Positions 1 to 7,901 of a stretch of DNA of 28,958 nt are shown here, one piece after another. A program made the position numbers and the translations under genes. The notes under the pieces were generated by a model. That model had not been told where the DNA came from. It saw nothing but the letters and a program-made list of their open reading frames with translations, and made no database searches. Source of the DNA: an uncultured Lachnospiraceae bacterium (GTDB lineage: Bacteria; Bacillota; Clostridia; Lachnospirales; Lachnospiraceae). Positions within the stretch are counted from its first letter, which is position 1. The number at the start of each line of letters is the position of its first letter. The stretch covers positions 1 to 28,958 of the forward strand of contig CAJUKV010000043.1 of the NCBI GenBank assembly GCA_910587305.1, written 5' to 3'.

Positions 1-104
1 ATCGGCTGTGTCGTCTGTAATACCATGTTTTCATATGTTGTAATGTGTGTCCGCTTCCTACCTATTTTAAGTTTATAGCCGTCCTTGATGTATTCCTCTG
101 CCAT
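1..104 (-). CDS. Partial hypothetical protein, 5' end only
   Basis: A minus-strand frame starts with ATG at 104 behind a strong GGGAGG ribosome binding site (about 111-119) and stays open to the window edge (34 codons). The N-terminus begins MAEEYIKDGYKLKIG and is basic and hydrophilic with no signal peptide. I do not recognise the family. It lies downstream of the secreted protein gene on the same strand, about 240 bp away, so it is probably another gene of the element. Confidence 0.55.
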   Translation of the reverse strand, partial: MAEEYIKDGYKLKIGRKRTHITTYENMVLQTTQP

Positions 105-343
105 AATGATGCCCTCCCTTATGCAAAAGATAGCATATAAAAATCCTGCCGTCTATTAGCAGAATTGCAGAAGAATATATCCATGTTTGCTTTGTTATGT
201 AAACCTGATTTTGATGCGTTGGGAAAAGCTGAACAGGCGTGATGTAAAAATTGATGTGGTAATTTTGACGAAAGATTTTGACAGGATATATTTATTCTTA
301 AATAATATGTTTTAGACGATTAAAATATAACATTGTGCCTGTT

Positions 344-1627
344 TTATATTGCTGTTAAACAATAATATTCCACTAACTCAAACTCTGGCTCTCCACTCAC
401 TATGATATTACTTGTTACTTCTAACTCGTGGTATACTCCTAAGGATTCTTTGGCACCTGTGGTGAGGTTCTCTTTGTAATAGCCTTTGACGATGTTACAG
501 GTACCTGTTTTGCCTGGGAGACGATCTTCTGGGGGACCAGGGGAATCTACGCCATTGTAGGTATGGATGGCATCATTCTTACAATGGATGATTAACATCG
601 CTACTCCATAGGATTGGACTTCGGCATCTGTTAATTGGGCTGGGCCTGAACTTGGGTAGGCGGTGAAGCCTGCTTCACTTACCTTGATTTTCTCTGCATG
701 GGGAGCTACTTTGTTGGTGTAGGAGTCGAAAACTTTGGCACCATTTTTGTATTTGATGAGGTTGGGGACGGTGCCTATGAGGGGGTCACTGGTGAAAGTG
801 CGATTGGAACCTCCCTCGGATTGCATCTTCGCTATTATTTCATTAACTGCTCTTTTGGTTATCTCATTTACCCACTGCTTCTTTATCTCTGTTATTGATT
901 TACCTTCTTCTGCTTGAATATTCCTCCACACATTATCAGGTATATTGTTTACATATTTCTGGGCTTCTTTTTGAGCTGCTAATGTAATTGATTTTGCTTG
1001 GGATGGAGATATAACAAGCGGTAAACCACCACCGGAATCTCCACCCGCTTTGCTATATTGGAAGTTCATGATGGTTTCGATGACGAGGATGTATTCATCA
1101 CTGGAAAAACTTTTCTCTGCTTCTACTCCCCAACAATCTAACACGAACTGTTGAGCCTGTGGTTTGCCATTAATTGGTTGTAACATCCAATCACGGATTT
1201 TACCCTCATTAGAAGGACTTCCACCTTCGCACCAGGGGGTAACGCCCCAGAAAGCATCTCCACTCCAGCCACTGACTGATTGACCTCTACGGGAGGTACA
1301 AACCCAACGGGAACCAGATATCTCATTGTAACCGGGGCTACGGAAAGCGTAGGGTGGATATGATGTGGTGGAGCCGTCTTTGGTGAGAAGGTAACAGAGG
1401 TAGCCGGTACGGGTGTAAGAGACACCGTTGACTATGTGGGAGGTGCCACCTTGGGTACTGCTACTTGTGCCATTGTAAACTGCTCCTACTACTGCTTGCA
1501 CACCAGCATCTATTCCACTACTGGCGTATACTAAGGATGTATTTAGTGTTAATATTGTTATAATTGTAAACACTATTGCAAATACCCTTAGCATATAATA
1601 TTTTGGAATGTGGGATTTGAATTTCAT
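344..1627 (-). CDS. Secreted protein of the mobile element
   Basis: 427 residues. The start chosen is the ATG at 1627, preceded by an AGGAAGG ribosome binding site. An in-frame start further upstream would lie inside the terminator at 1697-1733 and is rejected. The protein opens with a classic signal peptide: basic n-region, a hydrophobic stretch at about residues 12-30, then a VYASS cleavage-like site. The mature part is rich in Gly, Ser, Thr and aromatic residues, with an invasin/adhesin-like texture but no domain I can name, and it has several scattered cysteines. It has no C-terminal anchor. It may act at the cell surface during conjugation, but that is inference from context. The end is abrupt, so 3' truncation is possible. 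Confidence 0.75.
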   Translation of the reverse strand: MKFKSHIPKYYMLRVFAIVFTIITILTLNTSLVYASSGIDAGVQAVVGAVYNGTSSSTQGGTSHIVNGVSYTRTGYLCYLLTKDGSTTSYPPYAFRSPGYNEISGSRWVCTSRRGQSVSGWSGDAFWGVTPWCEGGSPSNEGKIRDWMLQPINGKPQAQQFVLDCWGVEAEKSFSSDEYILVIETIMNFQYSKAGGDSGGGLPLVISPSQAKSITLAAQKEAQKYVNNIPDNVWRNIQAEEGKSITEIKKQWVNEITKRAVNEIIAKMQSEGGSNRTFTSDPLIGTVPNLIKYKNGAKVFDSYTNKVAPHAEKIKVSEAGFTAYPSSGPAQLTDAEVQSYGVAMLIIHCKNDAIHTYNGVDSPGPPEDRLPGKTGTCNIVKGYYKENLTTGAKESLGVYHELEVTSNIIVSGEPEFELVEYYCLTAI

Positions 1628-1696
1628 ATGTAATCCTTCCTTTCTTCTATTTTGCATCTCTTTTTTAATTTTATTTCTACATGAATTTTGGGTATG

Positions 1697-1733
1697 AAAA
1701 AAGGACACCTGATGGGGTGGGGTGTCCTTTTTT
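1697..1733. terminator. Bidirectional rho-independent terminator
   Basis: A perfect 13-bp stem (AAAAAAGGACACC, 1697-1709, with GGTGTCCTTTTTT, 1721-1733) closes an 11-nt loop. It is A-rich on one side and T-rich on the other, so it can act in both directions. It lies directly after the TOPRIM-like gene (stop at 1748) and closes that three-gene operon. It also shows that the secreted-protein gene must be transcribed from a point after 1697 and start at 1627. Confidence 0.85.
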
Positions 1734-1747
1734 GATTGTATTCCCTT

Positions 1748-2518
1748 TCAAATTTGATAAAGTTGTATTTTGCTTTTTCTAAAAAGTGATCTATTATTCA
1801 AATCTATTAATTTATCTTTAGTGTCTTTATTTTTACAGCAATATAAACAATTTTTAACGCATATATTATGCACTTTATGCTCATTCATCATATCCCGCTG
1901 TATATCATTACATGTTTCAATCCAACATTTACCTTGATTTTTCAATGCCCCCGTTTGCTTTATTATCCTGAAATATCCATTAATAATTTCTGTCGCTTTT
2001 ATTAATAGTTGCAATGCAAAATGCTCCCTATTAACTCCTGCCTCTTTTCTCATATTAACAAAATTTTGTATCCTTGAATCGTCATTAAAATAATTAATGT
2101 TATTATTTATACAATAATGTACATATTTTAATGCTTCAACTACACATTTGTTTGCTTTATCTAAATGTACATACATATCTATCAATTCATCATATGATAA
2201 ATACAATTCTTCAAAACAATAGTATTTCGTTATTCTGTAATTAACATTTGCTTCTTTACATTTTATACCTAGCCATTTTATAAACTCTGCCGGAACAAAA
2301 TTTGTTGTATCTTCTATATTGTCAAATACAATCATTATTTTATCTCCGTAATTTACATATCTCAAAACAGACTTGACCTGTTCTTTCAATGTAGTATTTC
2401 CACCATTTTTTGTAATTAATGGCACAAGAGTAAACTCATTAGAATTTTTAAATGTATATGCTACGCATTCAAAAAAGTCTCGTGCAGAATTTTCATCCTC
2501 AGTAATAATATATAACAT
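1748..2518 (-). CDS. TOPRIM-like protein with C-terminal Cys cluster
   Basis: 256 residues, third gene of an A+T-rich operon. The N-terminus resembles a TOPRIM/OLD-type nucleotidyl-transfer fold: strand MLYIITEDE with Glu7, a helix, then a second hydrophobic strand ending IMIVFDNIED with Asp66, Glu69 and Asp70 as candidate metal ligands. The C-terminal part is helical, basic and A+T-biased, and it holds a cluster of cysteines (about residues 220, 224, 227 and 228) that could bind a metal. The ATG directly abuts the TAG of the ATPase gene upstream, so translation is probably coupled. A role as nuclease effector of a defence cassette fits this pairing but is inference from motif spacing. The family is not otherwise recognised. 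Confidence 0.65.
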   Translation of the reverse strand: MLYIITEDENSARDFFECVAYTFKNSNEFTLVPLITKNGGNTTLKEQVKSVLRYVNYGDKIMIVFDNIEDTTNFVPAEFIKWLGIKCKEANVNYRITKYYCFEELYLSYDELIDMYVHLDKANKCVVEALKYVHYCINNNINYFNDDSRIQNFVNMRKEAGVNREHFALQLLIKATEIINGYFRIIKQTGALKNQGKCWIETCNDIQRDMMNEHKVHNICVKNCLYCCKNKDTKDKLIDLNNRSLFRKSKIQLYQI

Positions 2519-2971
2519 CTAATTCCACCCCACTTCGTCAAACTCGTAATTTAATTGCAAACAACCATTATTGTTATATAATGTAGCAAAGTAATTTGGA
2601 GATACTGCTAAACCTATTGGTTTTCTTGAAAATATTAAGTATCTATTTATTCTATCTTGATTGATAAATGTAACTAACTGTTGATTTAAAATAAATTCTG
2701 CTCTATCAATAATTATTAGCTTCTTTGATTGTTCAAATACTTTATCTACATCTTTTTTTGATGCAATAAATATGTTATCTGCACTATATGGCCTTAAAAT
2801 AACATTATCATCATCAATAATATTAGTTAACATAGTACAAATCAATGTTTTTCCTGTACCGCTTTTGCCTTGTACTACTGTCTTATTGCCTTTAAAACTT
2901 AATAAATACCTATTACTATTTATATCTATGAAATCTAATATATTGTTTTCCCAATTATAACATTGCTTCAT
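2519..2971 (-). CDS. Small P-loop ATPase
   Basis: 150 residues, second gene of the operon. A Walker A motif GKSGTGKT is at residues 35-42, and a Walker B-like strand KKLIIIDRAE ends with Asp89 and Glu92. A following strand YLIFSR at about residues 107-112 resembles a sensor-1 segment. The protein is little more than the nucleotide-binding core, with no lid or extra domain, so it probably works with a partner such as the TOPRIM-like protein encoded immediately downstream. The start at 2971 has a GGAGG site 8 bases upstream. The gap from the preceding gene is 17 bp. It is likely an energy-dependent switch or sensor, which is inference. Confidence 0.75.
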   Translation of the reverse strand: MKQCYNWENNILDFIDINSNRYLLSFKGNKTVVQGKSGTGKTLICTMLTNIIDDDNVILRPYSADNIFIASKKDVDKVFEQSKKLIIIDRAEFILNQQLVTFINQDRINRYLIFSRKPIGLAVSPNYFATLYNNNGCLQLNYEFDEVGWN

Positions 2972-2988
2972 TGTATATCCTCCATCTA

Positions 2989-3447
2989 TTATAAATCTAA
3001 GAGTGACTCTATTATTCTATCCCCATCTATTCTGTATTGCCTGTCTCTACATTTATATAATTCATTTTCATGCTCTATTATAATTGAAATATGATAATCT
3101 TTCTTTTCTTCTATTATATCAAACAATTTATCTATTGCATTCCAACCACATTCTGTTGCATTTATGGCTTTAACATTGGGATATATAAAAGGATTCTCAA
3201 GTAAAAATATTAGGTTTAGGGCTGTCTTACATCCAGTTGATAAATCCCATAAACCTGCTAACCCATAAGGTGTTTCAATCTTGCCATTATCCCTATCAAG
3301 TAATTCTGCACTATCAATGTCTTTTAGTACTTGTATGCTTAAAATACCAAACGATTTAGCAGTTATATTGTTTTTAAAAAAAGATTCATTATTAATTACT
3401 ATATCTTTTTTATCAAAATAATTTGTTGATGTATATATATTTATCAT
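2989..3447 (-). CDS. DUF4869-like protein, first gene of the cassette
   Basis: 152 residues, no signal peptide or membrane segment. Its layout matches what I remember of the DUF4869 family of clostridial proteins: an N-terminal strand MINIYTST, a middle part reaching DIDSAELLDRDNG and then a threshold-like LSTGCKTALNLIFLL, and an ATECGWNA segment where DUF4869 members have a similar Cys-Gly motif. The match is by eye and distant. No catalytic residues are known for the family. It is first in the operon, behind a TTGTAA-17-TATAAT promoter and an AGGGG ribosome binding site, and is followed by the ATPase and TOPRIM-like genes. A target-binding or regulatory role is possible but unproven. Confidence 0.65.
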   Translation of the reverse strand: MINIYTSTNYFDKKDIVINNESFFKNNITAKSFGILSIQVLKDIDSAELLDRDNGKIETPYGLAGLWDLSTGCKTALNLIFLLENPFIYPNVKAINATECGWNAIDKLFDIIEEKKDYHISIIIEHENELYKCRDRQYRIDGDRIIESLLDL

Positions 3448-3475
3448 TTATATTACCCCTATTTACTTTTCTTTT

Positions 3476-3504
3476 ATTATAACGCAAAATCTCGGAAATT
3501 ACAA
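3476..3504 (-). promoter_or_regulatory. Promoter of the three-gene cassette
   Basis: On the minus strand TTGTAA (3499-3504) and TATAAT (3476-3481) are separated by exactly 17 bp, giving a near-consensus sigma-A promoter with a leader of about 25 nt to the ATG at 3447. The same hexamer pair and spacing recurs at 5741-5769. Confidence 0.75.
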
Positions 3505-3593
3505 ATCCATGTATCAACGAAATTAAAAATATTTTTATCTGTGTAGTAGTATATTTGTAAACTGTATTTGGTGTGTATTAATCTTATTAAATA

Positions 3594-3625
3594 CATAGAG
3601 ACAGCTTGTAACTGCTGTCTCTATG
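3594..3625 (-). terminator. Hairpin terminator after the lipoprotein gene
   Basis: A perfect 12-bp stem (CATAGAGACAGC, 3594-3605, with 3614-3625) closes an 8-nt loop just downstream of the lipoprotein stop codon. The sequence after the stem on the minus strand is A+T-rich but only moderately T-rich, so its efficiency is uncertain. It separates the lipoprotein transcript from the cassette promoter. Confidence 0.65.
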
Positions 3626-3635
3626 ATTCATTAGT

Positions 3636-5120
3636 TTAATAAACCGTACCTGGGGCTACATCCGATGTTGTTGAACCAAATTCAATTTGACGTGTATTAG
3701 CTGTATTGTCAAGGGTGCCGACATGCTCGCCTTGATATTGCTGTGTGCCTACATTTTGACTGCCCTCTGTGCTAAACCACTCTGGGTGCTCTTTCATTAG
3801 TTGATCTACTATTGCATCTACTGCCGCCTCATCTTCTTTGCTAAGGTCATCTTGTACATTGGTTTTGTCAAGGATGCTGTCGCCTTTGTATTCATCTTCG
3901 CCAAGGGTTACATCTGTATGCGTGGAATTAATACTGTCGTCCTCTGCTGTTTCGGCGGTTGTTTCTTCTCCCTCTGTGGCGGTGGTGGCTTCTGTGGTGG
4001 TGGCTTCGTGGCCCTCGGTGATGCCCTGCTTTGCGTTAAACTGGGCTATGCCGGTTTCCTGCTTTAATGCTTCTATCAGGAGTTCCATTGCTTCGGAACG
4101 AGTGAGGGCTTCATCCCAACGGGTTACATCCCCTACTAAACCTTTGTCTTTGGCTACTACTAAGGCTTTGAAAAGGTCTGTGGGTAAACCATTGTCTGGG
4201 TTTTGAACGGCATAAGTGAGTTCATAGGATTTCCAGTAATCTTTTTGGGTGGCATCCTCTATAAACTTTTGTTGCTCGGCTATGTTACCGCCGTCTTTAG
4301 CATCTGTGAAGGTGGTGCTTTTTGTATCTACTGCTTTTAGGTCATCTGAAAAGTATCGGCTTACTATTAAATAGATTGCTTCTGCTCTGGTGATTGTTCC
4401 ATTGGCCGTGAGGTTGTTTAGGCTTTTGCTTTGTAGGTCAAGGTAGCTGTTTTGGGCTACGCCTTGGGCGTAGATGTTGTAATCGCTGGCTCCGACTGCA
4501 CTCTCAAAAGATTCATCAACTGTTAGGTCTTGGACGGGTGTTTCTGCTCGGAATACCATTGCCATAAATTCATTTCGTTGTAAGGTGCTGTCAGGATTGG
4601 CGTAATTGGGGGATGCGTCAGGTAAGAGGTTGAAGTAACCGTTGATTCCCATGTAAACGGATTTCATGGTATCATCTGATTCTATGTCTACATAGTTGCC
4701 TGCAACTGCTTCAGCTAGTTTCAGGGTGTCGGTTTCGCTGTCAAGGTATTTGAGGAACTCTCTGTTGTGGAGGGCTACTCGCAGGGTGTTGTTGGGTTCA
4801 TTGTTGCCCTCTGCATCTACATAGAGGATTCCATTTTTGCCTGTGTCTGTGGGGGTGATGTTGAGTATATCATCCCATGATTTTCTAAGGTCGGGATTGG
4901 TTGTAAGGAGTGCCAATTCTTCCCAGTCTATGGCGAATTCCTCACCCTGCTCCTGATTCTTGGGAGTTGCAATCTCTATCTCTATTGCGTCTCCTTGGTT
5001 TATCATTTGCAGGAGTTCGGATTGGGATGCTGCGGCACAGCCCATTAGCTGGCTGGCTATGATTACCATTGTTATGGTAGGTATTATTATCCTTTTAATG
5101 CTCATGAATTTTCCACTCAT
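3636..5120 (-). CDS. Secreted lipoprotein with SLH-like repeats
   Basis: 494 residues. The ATG at 5120 follows a GAGG site. The N-terminus is a type II signal peptide: basic residues, a hydrophobic core and a lipobox ending LMGC, with lipid attachment expected at the Cys near residue 28. The central part contains segments that look like S-layer-homology repeats (DSTLQRNEFMAMVFRAE, GTITRAEAIYLIV and WDEALTRSEAMELLIEAL), each with the R-x-E pattern of SLH motifs. The C-terminal third is Thr/Glu/Asp-rich and disordered. It is probably an envelope-anchored protein of the mobile element. Its base composition is clearly less A+T-rich than the cassette beside it, which suggests separate origins. Confidence 0.75.
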   Translation of the reverse strand: MSGKFMSIKRIIIPTITMVIIASQLMGCAAASQSELLQMINQGDAIEIEIATPKNQEQGEEFAIDWEELALLTTNPDLRKSWDDILNITPTDTGKNGILYVDAEGNNEPNNTLRVALHNREFLKYLDSETDTLKLAEAVAGNYVDIESDDTMKSVYMGINGYFNLLPDASPNYANPDSTLQRNEFMAMVFRAETPVQDLTVDESFESAVGASDYNIYAQGVAQNSYLDLQSKSLNNLTANGTITRAEAIYLIVSRYFSDDLKAVDTKSTTFTDAKDGGNIAEQQKFIEDATQKDYWKSYELTYAVQNPDNGLPTDLFKALVVAKDKGLVGDVTRWDEALTRSEAMELLIEALKQETGIAQFNAKQGITEGHEATTTEATTATEGEETTAETAEDDSINSTHTDVTLGEDEYKGDSILDKTNVQDDLSKEDEAAVDAIVDQLMKEHPEWFSTEGSQNVGTQQYQGEHVGTLDNTANTRQIEFGSTTSDVAPGTVY

Positions 5121-5155
5121 GTTGGTACCTCGCTTTCACTGTGATTGATAATGAG

Positions 5156-5179
5156 TGAGGGCATCTTATGATGCCCTCA
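5156..5179. other. Perfect intergenic hairpin
   Basis: A 10-bp perfect inverted repeat (TGAGGGCATC, 5156-5165, with GATGCCCTCA, 5170-5179) encloses a 4-nt loop between two minus-strand genes. Neither side has a T-run, so it may be a processing or stability element or a weak terminator rather than a classic one. Confidence 0.5.
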
Positions 5180-5238
5180 AAATAAACTTTATTAAATTTT
5201 TAATATACTTCTTTTTAACTGAATGCCTGTTTTTATGC

Positions 5239-5715
5239 TTATACAGGGATTCCTGCCGCCTTCATTCCAGCTACTATTGCTGTTTCTACCGCTGTCTGCA
5301 ATGCCGTTGACGCAATACATTTAATCACTGGTTTTACTTTTTCCATAAAGCTTTTCCCTGCCTCTTTGAAGGTTTCGGCACCCATTAAAGCCCTACCCTT
5401 TGCGGTGATGCTGATATTTTCAAAAATTGTCTGTGAAAAGTCTATATCATCTGTGGTACTTTCCTCAAATGTATCTATATCCATCTCTGTCTCATAAACA
5501 AGTTCCACTGTTCCGGCTATGTACTTTTTGCTGTGCAGAGACTCTATTGTTTTGCAAACCATCTCTGAAAATCTCGTGTCAGCTTTACCGACAAATACCA
5601 AATCTTCAAGCTCTCTTGCAAAATCCATTTGTTTCTCTTCTGAATATTGTATGCAGGCATCTACTATTTCCAACACTAATAACTCCTGCTCTTTTTGGCT
5701 TAGCTGTGTATTCAT
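5239..5715 (-). CDS. Hypothetical protein, possible winged helix
   Basis: 158 residues. The ATG at 5715 is chosen over the longer frame because an AGGAGG site lies 8 bases upstream, and because an ATG at 5760 would fall within the promoter. The N-terminal 110 residues are mixed helix and acidic, and end with a strand-turn pattern (ISITAKGRALMG) like the wing and final helix of phage and ICE winged-helix proteins. The last 50 residues form an amphipathic to hydrophobic Ala-rich helix. I do not recognise a named family. It is divergently transcribed from the XRE regulator at 5842 and is probably controlled by it. Confidence 0.6.
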   Translation of the reverse strand: MNTQLSQKEQELLVLEIVDACIQYSEEKQMDFARELEDLVFVGKADTRFSEMVCKTIESLHSKKYIAGTVELVYETEMDIDTFEESTTDDIDFSQTIFENISITAKGRALMGAETFKEAGKSFMEKVKPVIKCIASTALQTAVETAIVAGMKAAGIPV

Positions 5716-5740
5716 AATCGATCCTCCTATGTTTTTCTTA

Positions 5741-5769
5741 ATTATATCGCCTTTAAGCAATTTTTACAA
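5741..5769 (-). promoter_or_regulatory. Promoter for the 158-aa protein gene
   Basis: The minus strand carries TTGTAA (5764-5769), a 17-bp spacer and TATAAT (5741-5746), ending about 25 bp before the start codon. It lies in the divergent region shared with the XRE regulator gene. Confidence 0.7.
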
Positions 5770-5788
5770 TGCTTTTAGCAGTGTTTTG

Positions 5789-5803
5789 TTTCCCTAAAGG
5801 AAA
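5789..5803. promoter_or_regulatory. Candidate operator for the XRE regulator
   Basis: A 5-bp inverted repeat TTTCC-N5-GGAAA sits between the divergent genes, upstream of both. Its size and place fit an XRE-family operator. There is only one copy, so this is weak evidence. Confidence 0.35.
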
Positions 5804-5841
5804 TTGGAATGTTTTACACTTTTTTAATGGAGGTTGTCATT

Positions 5842-6132
5842 ATGGTGCATGGTTTAGGTGAACGTTTACAACTGAAACGGACTGGCTTGAAAATATCGCA
5901 GAAGGAAGCGGCTGGGGCTGTTGGTGTGTCTGCAAGTATCATATCCAATTATGAAAGTGGAGAAAGGACTCCAAGTGTTGAAGTCCTTATGGCTCTTGCT
6001 AATCTGTACCAATGCTCAACTGATTACCTGCTTGGCCTTGAAAAAGCTTCTGATGCGGGTATTGATGCGTCAATGCTTGATGATGAACAAAGGGCTCGCT
6101 TGCAATATTTCCTTTCCAGTATAAACAAATAA
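5842..6132 (+). CDS. XRE-family transcriptional regulator
   Basis: 96 residues. The ATG at 5842 has a GGAGG site 8 bases upstream; the longer frame lacks one. Residues 4-58 form a Cro/CI-type helix-turn-helix: the KISQKEAAGAVGVSASIISNYESGERTPS segment is typical, followed by the dimer-helix pattern TDYLLGL. The short C-terminal tail has no protease or sensor domain. It is the only long plus-strand gene in the element, transcribed away from the 158-aa protein gene, which is the usual layout of a small repressor controlling its neighbour and itself. Confidence 0.85.
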   Translation: MVHGLGERLQLKRTGLKISQKEAAGAVGVSASIISNYESGERTPSVEVLMALANLYQCSTDYLLGLEKASDAGIDASMLDDEQRARLQYFLSSINK

Positions 6133-6140
6133 CTTTTTGT

Positions 6141-6302
6141 TTACTCCGGCAACTCACTTAGCACTGTTTTTAGTATTTCATGTGTTATTTTTACTGCCCT
6201 TAAGTGAATTTCGTCTGACTGCTGTGAGGATAAATCGTTTTCTAACATAATCAACAGACTGACTGCATCTTGTAACTTTTCTTTGATTTTTTCCTGGTTC
6301 AT
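6141..6302 (-). CDS. Small hypothetical protein, 53 aa
   Basis: A short minus-strand gene, ATG at 6302, with a GGAGG ribosome binding site 8 bases upstream. The product begins MNQEKIKEKLQDAVSLLIML and is entirely helical and amphipathic, with a balance of Lys/Glu and Leu/Ile, so a coiled coil or a small helical-bundle subunit is likely. The stop lies 8 bp from the convergent end of the XRE regulator. No family recognised. Small proteins of this kind are common next to regulators in clostridial elements. Confidence 0.6.
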   Translation of the reverse strand: MNQEKIKEKLQDAVSLLIMLENDLSSQQSDEIHLRAVKITHEILKTVLSELPE

Positions 6303-6785
6303 TGGCGTTTCCTCCTTTCTCCCTATGGGGTGGGGAGGGTAACGCTTGGAGAGGGGAATGTCAAGGGGATTTTAGTATGTTTGGTTGGGAATTAATGCTT
6401 TGATTTTTATAAACATTGCTATTGGAATATGGCCTTTTTATAGCAAAAATCGGACATTAACTTCTCATAAAATTTATCAAAAAATTTTACCAAAAATTTC
6501 ACTCTGAATGTATACCAATTTTTCATTAATGCATCACCTAATTGATGAGCCACGCATATCAAGACCGTTCTGAAGCACTCGGAGAAAATTTTACCTCTCC
6601 TTCATTTCTTTACAACAAAAACAATTTTTTTGATAACGCCGGAAAACATTTGATGTATCAGGAATGTAGCGGAATTTTTCTTAATGCTGGAATAGGATGG
6701 CTGCAACTTTGGGTTGGAAATGCTGGTAATCTGCAAAATCTGGTAGTCCGAAAAAGTATAAACATCTGTTTTATATTGTTGTCCG
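6303..6785. other. Intergenic region without a supportable gene
   Basis: About 480 bp between the 53-aa gene and the recombinase. It is A+T-rich in the middle. A 7-bp inverted repeat (TTGCTAT 6416-6422 with ATAGCAA 6440-6446) could form a hairpin. A plus-strand frame of 90 codons (6542-6814) has no ribosome binding site and odd composition. Recombination sites for the adjacent recombinase could lie here, but I cannot define them. Confidence 0.4.
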
Positions 6786-7469
6786 TTATTTTCTGGCTAC
6801 CTTCTGCTTGTTAGGCTGGTAATCGGGATATAATTGCTTAACCCATTTCCAGTAAACGTAATCCTTTAAACCAAGATTGCGCATTGCTTCTTTATGAGTG
6901 ATATGTCTGGCAATCGCCCTGTCTGCTTCTCTCCTAAATTGCTTTTCGTCTATCTCTATTGCCTGTCTCCCAAACTTTGTACCTTTCTTCTTTGCTTTCT
7001 CAATTCCTTCTTTTGTACGTTTTTCTTTATAATGCAGTTCCTGCTCCGCCCAGTATGCTTTCAGCAAAATAATTATGTCCACCAATAAATCCCCTGTAAT
7101 TCCCATTGTACCGTTGATAAGTTCCTCTGGTATATCAAGAAAGCGTAATGTAATCCCCTGTTGCCTAAACCAGTGGACTTCTTTTTGTATCTCCTGATAA
7201 TCACGCCCTATCCTGTCTAATTCATGTATGGTTATCCTTATTCTTGTATTGGGATTGGCTTCTTTTAGCTCCATGACCTTTTCTTTAAGCCTTATGTATT
7301 CCGGCCTGTCAAACTCTTTACCTGTATACTTATCCTCAAAAAAATATTGTGCTTTCAAATCCGGCACTGCCTCTAATATAGATGCTTCCTGCCTTTCCAG
7401 CGACTGCTTTTTTGTGCTCACCCTTGCATATGCCATTTCCACATACTGTATTTTCTGCAATTCTTCCAT
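6786..7469 (-). CDS. Serine recombinase (resolvase/invertase type)
   Basis: 227 residues. The start at 7469 follows GGGAGG about 9 bases upstream; the longer frame has no such site. The catalytic domain is complete: the YARVSTKKQ motif with nucleophile Ser18 and Arg16, and the ELDRIGRD motif at residues 83-90 with Arg86 and Arg89. A long E helix follows, then a C-terminal HTH of Tn3-resolvase/Hin type ending at about residue 215. The size is that of a resolvase or invertase, not a large serine integrase, so it more likely resolves or inverts a short segment than integrates the whole element. It is transcribed with the other minus-strand genes. Confidence 0.9.
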   Translation of the reverse strand: MEELQKIQYVEMAYARVSTKKQSLERQEASILEAVPDLKAQYFFEDKYTGKEFDRPEYIRLKEKVMELKEANPNTRIRITIHELDRIGRDYQEIQKEVHWFRQQGITLRFLDIPEELINGTMGITGDLLVDIIILLKAYWAEQELHYKEKRTKEGIEKAKKKGTKFGRQAIEIDEKQFRREADRAIARHITHKEAMRNLGLKDYVYWKWVKQLYPDYQPNKQKVARK

Positions 7470-7649
7470 GTCCTTACCTCCCCATGCTTTGGAAAACCCT
7501 ACTTTTCCGGATTCTTGAAATACAAGCTTATTTTTGTCCGAAAAACTATTAAAACAAAATAACAAATATTTGATTATTTATTACACCTTTGCCAGATATA
7601 TGGCAGAAAACAACGGCCAGCACGCTCCGCGAGCTGTCCTTATGTTAAT

Positions 7650-7683
7650 AAAAAAGCACCGACTGGCATTTCTGACAATCGGT
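7650..7683 (-). terminator. Rho-independent terminator
   Basis: On the minus strand an 8-bp stem (ACCGATTG at 7676-7683 with CAGTCGGT at 7658-7665, including G-U pairs) is followed by GC and a run of six T (7650-7655). It lies just downstream of the 48-aa membrane protein gene. Confidence 0.7.
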
Positions 7684-7701
7684 ACTGCCTTAAACTCATT
7701 G

Positions 7702-7848
7702 CTATTGCTTATCCTCTGCGCTGTCTGCCCACTCCTTCCACTCTATAAACTTAGTCACAAAATGCATAAATGATTTAAACAGATAAGCCATTCCGCACAG
7801 ATTGATTGTTACAAGCGTGATGCCTATAAGTGCAACTAGCCCTTCCAT
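7702..7848 (-). CDS. Small membrane protein, 48 aa
   Basis: A short minus-strand gene, ATG at 7848, with a strong AAAAGGAGG ribosome binding site. The product begins MEGLVALIGITLVTINLCGMA: a single hydrophobic helix at about residues 4-24, followed by an amphipathic, aromatic and then acidic tail (KEWADSAEDKQ). It ends just before a good terminator. No family recognised. Its position in the minus-strand gene series of the element suggests a conjugation or regulatory accessory. Confidence 0.65.
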   Translation of the reverse strand: MEGLVALIGITLVTINLCGMAYLFKSFMHFVTKFIEWKEWADSAEDKQ

Positions 7849-7866
7849 ATGTACCTCCTTTTAAAA

Positions 7867-7888
7867 GGGGCCGTATGTTACCGGCCCC
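7867..7888 (-). terminator. Short GC-rich hairpin, probable terminator
   Basis: A 7-bp stem (GGGGCCG 7867-7873 with CGGCCCC 7882-7888) with an 8-nt loop is followed on the minus strand by TTTT. It lies right after the stop of the 174-aa protein gene and 10 to 20 bases before the ribosome binding site of the 48-aa gene, so it may attenuate rather than fully stop transcription. Confidence 0.55.
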
Positions 7889-7901
7889 TAACCCCTCTCC
7901 T

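Noticed and set aside
6542..6814. 90-codon plus-strand ORF before the recombinase
   Set aside because: No ribosome binding site, begins with a non-ATG codon, overlaps the end of the recombinase gene, and has composition typical of spurious frames.
6786..7469. Calling the recombinase the element's integrase
   Set aside because: At 227 residues it has only the catalytic and HTH domains of a resolvase or invertase, without the large C-terminal domain of serine integrases.
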